Assembly: GCA_020024185.1 (NCBI GenBank)
Contig: JAHHUD010000039.1
Span: 1-14,872 of the forward strand
Direction: 5' to 3'
From: Oscillospiraceae bacterium
GTDB lineage: Bacteria > Bacillota > Clostridia > Oscillospirales > Ruminococcaceae
Length of the DNA: 14,872 nucleotides
Shown here: positions 8,577 to 14,828 of the stretch, piece after piece
Position numbering within the stretch: the stretch's first letter is position 1
How the letters are laid out: every line of letters begins with the position of its first letter
The notes under the pieces: model-generated
Told to the model about the DNA's origin: nothing
Seen by the model: only the letters and a program-made list of their open reading frames with translations
Database searches by the model: none
Position numbers and translations under genes: made by a program

Positions 8577-9749
8577 TTAGTGATGGAACAATCTCATTCC
8601 TGTAAATGCCATTACCATATCATATTTATTTGCAGTTTCAATAACATTGTCATCTCTGATAGAGCCACCTGGCTGAGCGATATAGCAAACACCGGATTTT
8701 CTTGCTCTTTCAATATTGTCACCAAATGGGAAAAATGCGTCAGAACCAAGACTAACACCTGTAAGTTTAATAAGCCAAGCTTTCTTTTCTTCATTTGTAA
8801 ATCTTTCAGGTTTTTCTGCAAATATTGTCTGCCATACGCCCTCTGCAAGAACATCATCACATTCGTCAGAGATATAAACGTCAATAGCATTATCTCTGTT
8901 TGCTCTGCCAAGACCTTCTACAAATTTAAGATTTAAAACTTTTTCATGTTGACGAAGCCACCAAATATCAGCCTTATTGCCTGCAAGACGTGTACAGTGA
9001 ATACGGCTCTGCTGGCCTGCACCAACGCCGATTGTCTGTCCGTCTTTTACATAACATACAGAGTTAGACTGTGTATATTTAAGCGTAATCATAGCAATTA
9101 CAAGGTCAATTTTTGCATTGTCAGAAAGTTCTTTATTTTCTGTAACAATATTTTCAAAGCTATCTTTATTAATTTTAAGTTCGTTTCTACCCTGTTCAAA
9201 AGTTATACCAAAAACGTCTTTTCTTTCAATTGGGTTAGGTGTATAGCTTTCTTCAATTTTTATAATATTGTATGTACCTTTTCTTTTATTTTTAAGAATT
9301 TCCAATGCTTCATCTGTATACCCTGGAGCGATAACACCGTCAGAAACTTCTTTTGCAATAATTTTTGCAGTTTGTACATCACAAACATCACTTAAAGCAA
9401 TAAAGTCACCAAAAGAGGACATTCTGTCTGCACCTCTTGCTCTTGCATATGCACAAGCAAGTGGAGAAAGACACATACCATCAACAAAGTAAATTTGTTT
9501 TAGAGTGTCAGAAAGTGGAAGTCCAACACCAGCACCTGCAGGGCTTACGTGTTTAAAACTTGTTGCAGCAGGAAGTCCTGTTGCTTGTTTAAGTTCTTTT
9601 ACAAGTTGCCAACCATTAAAAGCGTCAAGAAAATTTATATATCCTGGGCGACCGTTAAGCACTTCTATTGGAAGTTCTCCGTCTGCCATAAATATTTTTG
9701 AAGGTTTTTGGTTTGGGTTACAACCATATTTAAGTTCAAGTTCTTTCAT
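8577..9749 (-). CDS. purH: Stand-alone AICAR transformylase (PurH C-terminal domain only)
   Basis: Transfers a formyl group from 10-formyl-THF to AICAR, giving FAICAR, the ninth step. The family's usual PurH is bifunctional and about 510-530 aa, with an N-terminal IMP cyclohydrolase (MGS-like) domain. This protein is 390 aa and begins directly in the transformylase part (MKELELKYGCNPNQKPSKIF), so the cyclohydrolase domain is absent. The active-site Lys-His is present in SFKHVSPAGAG (Lys66, His67), as are LKYTQSNSV, GVGAGQQSRIHCTRLAGNKA and FFPFGD, so it looks functional and not a fragment. The start is supported by AGGGG about 9 nt upstream. The missing cyclohydrolase is apparently supplied by the PurO-like gene 17 bp upstream. 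The purH symbol is used for the conserved domain; the protein is not bifunctional. Confidence 0.93.
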   Translation of the reverse strand: MKELELKYGCNPNQKPSKIFMADGELPIEVLNGRPGYINFLDAFNGWQLVKELKQATGLPAATSFKHVSPAGAGVGLPLSDTLKQIYFVDGMCLSPLACAYARARGADRMSSFGDFIALSDVCDVQTAKIIAKEVSDGVIAPGYTDEALEILKNKRKGTYNIIKIEESYTPNPIERKDVFGITFEQGRNELKINKDSFENIVTENKELSDNAKIDLVIAMITLKYTQSNSVCYVKDGQTIGVGAGQQSRIHCTRLAGNKADIWWLRQHEKVLNLKFVEGLGRANRDNAIDVYISDECDDVLAEGVWQTIFAEKPERFTNEEKKAWLIKLTGVSLGSDAFFPFGDNIERARKSGVCYIAQPGGSIRDDNVIETANKYDMVMAFTGMRLFHH

Positions 9750-9766
9750 AATAACTACCCCTAAAA

Positions 9767-10459
9767 TTATTTATTTTTATTTATAATTCTTGTTGTTTCT
9801 TCGCCTGTTGTTCTATTTACAAAACGCACAAATAAGCTTACTTTATTATCTTTATTAAGGCTATCCCAAAGCATATTTGTAACAGTATCTATATCACCTT
9901 CGATACCACAAACAGTTTTAGGTTCACCTTCAAAAGAAGGAATAGGATTTCCGTTATCATTATATGTATGAATAATTCTTGCTTGATTTTCTATTGGACT
10001 TTGGTATTCATAAAAATATCTAAGACACTGGCTTTCATCACCTTTGTCACTTTTTAAAATAGACATTTTAAAAGAACCGTCTGAGTTTACCAAAGCAGAA
10101 ATTCTTGGTGTCCAGTTTGGAGCATCTGGCTCAAATTCTCTTGTGCGAAGTGCATTTTCAAAACTGTCACCTTTCACAAGAAAATCTCTGATTGTATCTG
10201 TTTGGTCACCGTTTGTCACAACAGTTACATCACCAACTTTTCTCACAGGAGCATAAATAATAAGAGAAGGGTCTTCCATTTTGCTTTCATCAAAAGCTTT
10301 TGTTCTTATACCGTCATCAGTAACTTCAAAAACTCTGTTTTGGCTATTCACACTTCTTCCCATGATAAAATAAGCCATAACAATATCTGTTTTTGTTTTT
10401 CCAACAAGAATACCTCTGCCTGGATATTCTTTGCTCTGCAAATAAGAAGCTATATTCAT
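9767..10459 (-). CDS. purO: PurO-like IMP cyclohydrolase
   Basis: A 230-aa protein resembling the archaeal PurO family (IMP_cyclohyd), which closes the ring of FAICAR to IMP, the last step. Seen directly are YPGRGILVGKT (12-22) and MAYFIMGRSVNSQNR (28-42), which fit the family's Y-x-G-R and A-Y-x(4)-R-S-x(4)-N-R pattern as I recall it. The rest is weakly conserved to my eye. It lies between purN and the AICAR transformylase gene that lacks its cyclohydrolase domain, so context supports the call strongly. An upstream in-frame ATG (10477) exists, but GAGGAAAG lies between it and Met7, well placed for the ATG at 10459, which I chose. It is unrelated in fold to the MGS-like cyclohydrolase of bifunctional PurH. 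Activity is inferred. Confidence 0.85.
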   Translation of the reverse strand: MNIASYLQSKEYPGRGILVGKTKTDIVMAYFIMGRSVNSQNRVFEVTDDGIRTKAFDESKMEDPSLIIYAPVRKVGDVTVVTNGDQTDTIRDFLVKGDSFENALRTREFEPDAPNWTPRISALVNSDGSFKMSILKSDKGDESQCLRYFYEYQSPIENQARIIHTYNDNGNPIPSFEGEPKTVCGIEGDIDTVTNMLWDSLNKDNKVSLFVRFVNRTTGEETTRIINKNK

Positions 10460-10497
10460 AATTCTTTCCTCGTACATTTTTAATTATCTATACAGAT

Positions 10498-11106
10498 TTA
10501 ACTTTCTGTTTTATCTGATGTCTGTTCTGCAATAAGCTGTATTGCCCTTGGCAAAATATCCCACTCAGCCTGTTGCATAACTCTTTTTTGCAAAATTTCC
10601 GGAGTATCTGTATCTTTAACTTCAACAGCTTTTTGCATAATAATTTTTCCGCCGTCTGCAATTTCATTCACATAATGAACTGTTGCACCTGTGATTTTAA
10701 CACCTTTTTCCAAAGCAGCTTCATGCACTTTAAGTCCATAAAAGCCTTCACCGCAAAAACTAGGTATAAGAGCAGGATGAACATTTATAATTTTCTCTGG
10801 AAATTTATTTACAAAATCAGCTGATAAAATTGTCATAAATCCGGCAAGAACAATAAGGTCAATTTTATTTTCAATAAGTAAATCGCTGAGTGCGTTTTCC
10901 CATAAAGCTACATTTTCAAAATCTTTTTTACGAACAACCGCTGTCTTAATGTTTGCATTTTTGGCTCTTTCCAAAGCATAAGCCGATAAAACATTGCTCA
11001 CAACCAATTGCACTTTAGCATCTTTTATAACACCACTTGTCTGTGCATCAATTATAGCTTGTAGGTTTGTGCCACCACCGGAAACCAAAACAGCAACTCT
11101 TAACAT
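10498..11106 (-). CDS. purN: Phosphoribosylglycinamide formyltransferase, folate-dependent
   Basis: Third step: formyl transfer from 10-formyl-THF to GAR, giving FGAR. At 202 aa it has the normal PurN length. VLVSGGGTNLQAIID (6-20) is the phosphate-binding start, INVHPALIPSF (107-117) gives catalytic Asn108 and His110, and Asp151 in EIADGGKII corresponds to the third catalytic residue. No ATP-grasp PurT alternative is seen. The ATG overlaps the end of purM by 7 bp (ATGTTAA), and GAGGGCG lies about 7 nt upstream inside purM, so the two are likely translationally coupled. A 38-bp gap follows before the purO-like start. Confidence 0.96.
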   Translation of the reverse strand: MLRVAVLVSGGGTNLQAIIDAQTSGVIKDAKVQLVVSNVLSAYALERAKNANIKTAVVRKKDFENVALWENALSDLLIENKIDLIVLAGFMTILSADFVNKFPEKIINVHPALIPSFCGEGFYGLKVHEAALEKGVKITGATVHYVNEIADGGKIIMQKAVEVKDTDTPEILQKRVMQQAEWDILPRAIQLIAEQTSDKTES

Positions 11107-12131
11107 AAAATAACGCCCTCTTCACCGTCTACAACACTGCCAAGAACATAAGCATCTTCGCCATTTGCTTTTAAAATTTCGATTGTTTTGTCAACATCTT
11201 CGCCACTTACAACCATAACCATACCTACACCCATATTAAATGTAGAGAACATATGTTCAACAGGAATACTGCCTGTCTGTCTTATAAGGTCAAAAATTGG
11301 TAAAACTCTTACATCGTCTTTTTTGATTTTTGCAGTTTTACCTTTTGGCAAAGCTCTTGGAATATTTTCAAAGAATCCACCACCTGTTATATGAGCAATG
11401 CTTTTAACTTTGATTTGTTCCAAAACAGCAAGAGCTGGTTTAACATAAAGTTTTGTTGGTGTCAAAAGAGCTTGTCCGATTGTACATCCAAGACTTTCAA
11501 TATATTGGTTTAAATCTGCACTATCAACATTAAATACTTTTCTTACAAGAGAGAAACCATTTGAATGTACACCGCTTGAAGGAATTGCAACAAGCACATC
11601 ACCTGTTTTTACATTATTATTATCAAGGATATCTTCTTTATCAACAATACCAACTGCAAAACCTGCAAGGTCATATTCATCAACTGGATAAAAGCCTGGC
11701 ATTTCAGCTGTTTCACCACCTATAAGACTGCAACCGGATTCCAAACAACCTTTTGCAACACCAGAAACAATACTTGCAACTTTTTCAGGAATATTTTTTC
11801 CAACTGCAACATAGTCAAGGAAAAACAATGGTTTTGCACCACAACAAACTATATCGTTTACGCACATAGCAACACAGTCAATACCAACTGTATCATGTTT
11901 ATCTTGTAAAAATGCAAGCTTAAGTTTTGTGCCAACACCGTCTGTACCAGAAACTAAAACAGGGTTTTTATATCCTTGTGGAAGTTCAAACATACCACCA
12001 AAACCACCAAGACCGTTAAGCACAGCACTTGTCATTGTTTTCTGTACGCTCTCTTTCATAAGTTCAACAGCTTTATATCCAGCTGTAACATCAACGCCTG
12101 CTGCCTTATAGCTTTCTGTAAAGTTAGACAT
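11100..12131 (-). CDS. purM: Phosphoribosylformylglycinamidine cyclo-ligase (AIR synthetase)
   Basis: Fifth step: ATP-dependent ring closure of FGAM to AIR. At 343 aa it is of normal length. Motifs include SGTDGVGTKLKLA (61-73), NDIVCCGAKPLFFLDY (92-107), and GGETAEMPGFY (138-148), the ATP- and substrate-binding segments of the AIRS family. The frame could be extended two codons to a TTG at 12137, but GAGAGG sits 9 nt before the ATG at 12131, which I take as the start. It follows purF by 28 bp and overlaps purN by 7 bp, fitting one polycistronic message. Confidence 0.96.
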   Translation of the reverse strand: MSNFTESYKAAGVDVTAGYKAVELMKESVQKTMTSAVLNGLGGFGGMFELPQGYKNPVLVSGTDGVGTKLKLAFLQDKHDTVGIDCVAMCVNDIVCCGAKPLFFLDYVAVGKNIPEKVASIVSGVAKGCLESGCSLIGGETAEMPGFYPVDEYDLAGFAVGIVDKEDILDNNNVKTGDVLVAIPSSGVHSNGFSLVRKVFNVDSADLNQYIESLGCTIGQALLTPTKLYVKPALAVLEQIKVKSIAHITGGGFFENIPRALPKGKTAKIKKDDVRVLPIFDLIRQTGSIPVEHMFSTFNMGVGMVMVVSGEDVDKTIEILKANGEDAYVLGSVVDGEEGVILC

Positions 12132-12159
12132 ATTCAAATACCTCTCATATAAAAATATT

Positions 12160-13605
12160 TTATAACATTATTTTCTGTTCAAATTTATCTTTTTGTCCTG
12201 CTTTTTTTACACATACAGGATATTCACCGCTAAAACAACCAACACAATAATCTTTGCAAACACCTGTTGCAATTTTCTTTGTATCTTCAAGTGATAAGAA
12301 CCCAAGACTATCAGCACCAATTGCTGCTGCAATTTCTTCTTCCGGCATTCTGTTTGCAATAAGTTCTGATATATCCCCAATATCAGTACCAAAATAGCAG
12401 TTATACTTAAATACAGGAGAAGTTATTCTTAGGTGAACTTCTTTTGCCCCTGCTTCTCTGAGTATTTTTACAACCCTTGCGCTTGTTGTTCCACGCACAA
12501 TACTATCATCAACAAGAACAACACGCTTGCCTTTAACTGTTTCACTTATAGGGTTAAGTTTAATTTTTACTGAGTTTTCTCTCTGACTTTGCACTGGTTG
12601 AATAAATGTTCTGCCGATATACTTATTTTTCAAAAGGCCTACACCGTATGGTATACCACTTTCCTGTGCATAACCTTGAGCTGCATCAAGACCAGAGTCT
12701 GGAGCTCCGATAACAACATCAGCATCTGCTGGAAAAGCTTTTGCAAGAAGTTCACCTGCTCTTTTTCTTGCTCTATGTACACTTGCACCTTCAATAACAC
12801 TGTCAGGTCTTGCAAAATAAACATATTCAAAAACACAAAGTCCGTCTGGGTGGTCTTTACCTTCTCTGTAAACCACAAGTTCATTGTCAATTATTGCAAC
12901 AATTTCACCTGCTTTAACATCTCTTACATATTCTGCGCCAACAACATCAAGCGCACAACTTTCACTTGCAAAAACATATCCGTCTTTGTGTTTACCGATA
13001 CATAGTGGTTTAAAACCATGAGGGTCTCTTGCAGCAATAACTTTTCTTGGTGACATAACCACAAATGAATATGCCCCTTCAAAGTGTTCCATAGCAAGTT
13101 CAACAGCTCTTTCTATGCTGTGACATTCAAGACGCATTCTTGCAATAAGATAAGCCATAACTTCTGTATCACTGCTACCTTGAAAAAAAGTACCTCTTGC
13201 CTGCATATCTGTTCTAAGCTCTGTTGCGTTAAGCAAACATGAGTTTGTTGCCAAAGCCAAAGTACCTTTTGAATGTTTTACAACCATTGGCTGAGCATTT
13301 ACAACATCAATTTGACTTTTTGGTGCATATCTTACATGTCCAAGAGCTGCTGTACCTTTTGGCAATTTTGCCATACTTTCACGAGTTAATACTTCCGGTA
13401 CAAGTCCAACACCTTTTACTGTTGTAAACACACCGCCATCATTAACGGTGATACCACAGCTTTCTTGTCCACGGTGCTGAAGCGCATAAAGTGCATAATA
13501 AGTTTCACCCGCTACATCAATACCTTTATTACCATTATTTGTTATAGCAAATACACCACATTCTTCGTGTAGCCCTTTGTTGTCATTACATTTACATTCA
13601 CACAT
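12160..13605 (-). CDS. purF: Amidophosphoribosyltransferase, Fe-S type with propeptide
   Basis: First committed step: PRPP plus glutamine to phosphoribosylamine. The 481-aa protein is of the Bacillus subtilis type. A 15-residue propeptide precedes the nucleophile in LHEE|CGVFAI (Cys16), which should be freed by self-processing. QHRGQES (43-49) and GHVRYAP (89-95) belong to the Ntn glutaminase domain. The PRPP loop is VVLVDDSIVRGTT (362-374). Four cysteines fit the [4Fe-4S] ligands of the B. subtilis enzyme: Cys257 (DGLCVFEYVYFARPDS), Cys403 (YNCYFGTDI), and Cys454/Cys457 (CKDYCVGCFSG). The propeptide is odd in holding a Cys-x-Cys-x-Cys (residues 2, 4, 6). TAGGAG lies 9 nt before the ATG. In B. 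subtilis this enzyme is feedback-inhibited by purine nucleotides and is oxygen-labile; the same is likely here. Confidence 0.97.
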   Translation of the reverse strand: MCECKCNDNKGLHEECGVFAITNNGNKGIDVAGETYYALYALQHRGQESCGITVNDGGVFTTVKGVGLVPEVLTRESMAKLPKGTAALGHVRYAPKSQIDVVNAQPMVVKHSKGTLALATNSCLLNATELRTDMQARGTFFQGSSDTEVMAYLIARMRLECHSIERAVELAMEHFEGAYSFVVMSPRKVIAARDPHGFKPLCIGKHKDGYVFASESCALDVVGAEYVRDVKAGEIVAIIDNELVVYREGKDHPDGLCVFEYVYFARPDSVIEGASVHRARKRAGELLAKAFPADADVVIGAPDSGLDAAQGYAQESGIPYGVGLLKNKYIGRTFIQPVQSQRENSVKIKLNPISETVKGKRVVLVDDSIVRGTTSARVVKILREAGAKEVHLRITSPVFKYNCYFGTDIGDISELIANRMPEEEIAAAIGADSLGFLSLEDTKKIATGVCKDYCVGCFSGEYPVCVKKAGQKDKFEQKIML

Positions 13606-13656
13606 ATGTGTTTTCTCCTAATATCTATATAAAAAGCTGTTTAAATTTAACGATTA

Positions 13657-14142
13657 TTATTTGTTGTTAAGTTTTCTGTCTTTTTCAAGAACTGCATTTT
13701 CCATATCAACTTTCATTTTAGAAAGTTTTTTGCTAAGTTCTTCATCACTTACAGCAAGCATTTGAACTGCAAGAATTGCAGCATTTTCTGCGCCGTCAAT
13801 TGCAACTGTTGCAACTGGGATACCGCTTGGCATTTGAACTGTTGACAAAAGAGCATCAAGTCCGTCCAAAGTTGAAGATTTAATTGGCACACCAATAACA
13901 GGAAGTGTTGTGTGTGCTGCGAGAACGCCTGCAAGATGAGCAGCTTTTCCTGCTGCTGCAATAATAACGCCAAAACCGTTTTCTTTTGCGTTTGAGCTAT
14001 ATTCACAAGCCGCCATAGGAGTTCTATGTGCAGACATAATTCTCATTTCATACTCAACACCAAAGCTTTCAAGTTTTTTTGCTGCTTTTTCCATAACAGA
14101 CAAGTCACTGTCGCTTCCCATAACAATTGCTACTTTTTTCAT
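13657..14142 (-). CDS. purE: 5-(carboxyamino)imidazole ribonucleotide mutase, class I-like PurE
   Basis: Carries the carboxylation step from (carboxy)AIR to CAIR. At 161 aa it has GSDSD (9-13) and SAHRTP (37-42), which mark class I PurE; class II enzymes carry a Lys-containing SAHK form. The loop near 63-72 reads AAGKAAHLAG instead of the AGGAAHLPG I recall from many class I enzymes. Class I normally takes N5-CAIR made by PurK, but no purK is seen beside it. The frame continues five codons upstream to a GTG, but GTGAGG there is better read as the ribosome site, 9 nt before the ATG at 14142. It is the first gene after the guanine riboswitch, with a 51-bp gap to purF. Confidence 0.95.
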   Translation of the reverse strand: MKKVAIVMGSDSDLSVMEKAAKKLESFGVEYEMRIMSAHRTPMAACEYSSNAKENGFGVIIAAAGKAAHLAGVLAAHTTLPVIGVPIKSSTLDGLDALLSTVQMPSGIPVATVAIDGAENAAILAVQMLAVSDEELSKKLSKMKVDMENAVLEKDRKLNNK

Positions 14143-14177
14143 AAATAAATACCTCACTAAACCAAGCGAAAATCAAC

Positions 14178-14216
14178 AAAAAACACAGAAACACTATAAA
14201 AAGCGTCTCTGTGTTT
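14178..14216 (-). terminator. Riboswitch-controlled leader terminator upstream of purE
   Basis: In the minus-strand RNA the arms 14216-14203 (AAACACAGAGACGC) and 14194-14181 (GUGUUUCUGUGUUU) form a continuous 14-bp stem including G-U pairs, with an 8-nt loop. Three more Us extend the run to UUUUUU. It lies between the aptamer and purE, the expected position for the OFF-state terminator. Confidence 0.85.
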
Positions 14217-14279
14217 ATAAAAAGCTAAAAACAGCTATATAAAAACTATTATAAAAGTTTTCATCAGCTAATTTTTTAT

Positions 14280-14350
14280 AATCAATAGTCAGATTTTTTA
14301 CGGTAATCTGGTAGAGACGCCGAGGCCATATTCCTCAAATTATATTGATT
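14280..14350 (-). promoter_or_regulatory. Purine riboswitch aptamer, guanine class
   Basis: The RNA reads AAUCAAUAUAAUUUGAGGAA, then UAUGGCCUCGGCGUCUCUAC, then CAGAUUACCGUAAAAAAUCU and GACUAUUGAUU. P1 is an 8-bp perfect pair (14350-14343 with 14287-14280). P2 is UUGAGG/CCUCGG, and P3 is CAGAUU/AAUCUG. The loops AAUAUGG and ACCGUAA match the conserved kissing loops, and J2/3 ends in CUCUACC. The specificity base before UAU in GACUAU is C (C74 in B. subtilis xpt numbering), predicting guanine or hypoxanthine, not adenine. J2/3 has a C where U48 is usual, a position that flips out in known structures. It controls the whole purE-purL operon, most likely by ligand-induced termination at 14178-14216. 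Confidence 0.95.
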
Positions 14351-14402
14351 TTCATATTAAATTTTATGGGCAAGATATACTTATTTGCCCTTTATGAGTA
14401 TA

Positions 14403-14431
14403 ATGTTACTCTTTTTACGCTTTTTTTTCAA
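14403..14431 (-). promoter_or_regulatory. Candidate promoter of the pur operon
   Basis: On the minus strand TTGAAA (14431-14426), a 17-bp spacer and TAACAT (14408-14403) form an acceptable sigma-A promoter. A TATACT overlaps just downstream (14402-14397) and is an alternative -10 without a good -35. Transcription would start near 14395, about 45 nt before the aptamer. This early leader contains a 6-bp hairpin GGGCAA/TTGCCC (14368-14390) of unknown role. The rest of the 14351-14586 gap holds only the tRNA promoter; no gene is seen. Confidence 0.5.
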
Positions 14432-14546
14432 TTGTGAGTAGTTCTAAATTTGTTTGTCGAAACCACCGATAATATCAATTATTTCTGCATTTTAAACAAA
14501 AAAAACTATTTTCTTTAAAAAAAGTGACATAACATATCTTATCCTA

Positions 14547-14575
14547 TTGAAATTATTGTATTTTAGGTGTAAAAT
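14547..14575 (+). promoter_or_regulatory. Promoter of the tRNA-Thr gene
   Basis: TTGAAA (14547-14552), a 17-bp spacer and TAAAAT (14570-14575) lie just upstream of the tRNA. The predicted start is about 5 nt before the mature 5' end, so only a short leader needs RNase P removal. Confidence 0.75.
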
Positions 14576-14586
14576 TCTTATCATAT

Positions 14587-14661
14587 GCTGGTGTGGCTCA
14601 ATGGTAGAGCAACGGTATCGTAAACCGTTGGTTGTCGGTTCAAATCCGGTCACCAGCTCCA
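14587..14661 (+). tRNA. tRNA-Thr (anticodon CGU)
   Basis: The cloverleaf is complete: a 7-bp acceptor stem GCTGGTG/CACCAGC; D-arm GCTC/GAGC; anticodon stem ACGGT/ACCGT with the 7-nt loop ATCGTAA, giving anticodon CGT (threonine ACG codons); a 5-nt variable loop; and a T-arm GTCGG/CCGGT, with two G-U pairs, around TTCAAAT. The discriminator base is T and CCA is encoded (14659-14661). It is a single gene with its own promoter and terminator. Confidence 0.95.
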
Positions 14662-14682
14662 ATAATAAAAATTATCTATGCT

Positions 14683-14711
14683 AAAAATCAATCAGAAATG
14701 ATTGATTTTTT
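14683..14711 (+). terminator. Intrinsic terminator after the tRNA-Thr gene
   Basis: Arms 14683-14694 (AAAAATCAATCA) and 14699-14710 (TGATTGATTTTT) form a 12-bp perfect stem around a GAAA tetraloop, followed by TTCTCTTTT. It lies 21 bp after the tRNA CCA end on the same strand. Confidence 0.85.
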
Positions 14712-14828
14712 CTCTTTTAATAATAAAATATTTACTAAAATAACAAAATGCAACTCAAAGTTGGTAGAAATATACCCCCAAAAAACTTAAAATTTATACA
14801 CAAATAAAGTTAGGAGGAAATTTATTTA

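Noticed and set aside
8577..9749. PurH truncated by mutation, that is, a pseudogene lacking its N-terminus
   Set aside because: The frame has its own AGGGG ribosome site and start, all transformylase motifs are intact, and the missing activity is matched by the neighbouring PurO-like gene.
14140..14157. Upstream GTG start for purE adding five residues
   Set aside because: The GTGAGG there fits the ribosome site of the ATG at 14142, and the protein from that ATG begins at the normal place for PurE (MKKVAIVMGSDSD).
14280..14350. Adenine or 2'-deoxyguanosine specificity of the riboswitch
   Set aside because: The specificity base in GACUAU is C, not U, which excludes adenine. U51 in J2/3 (CUCUACC) is kept, which argues against the 2'-deoxyguanosine variant.
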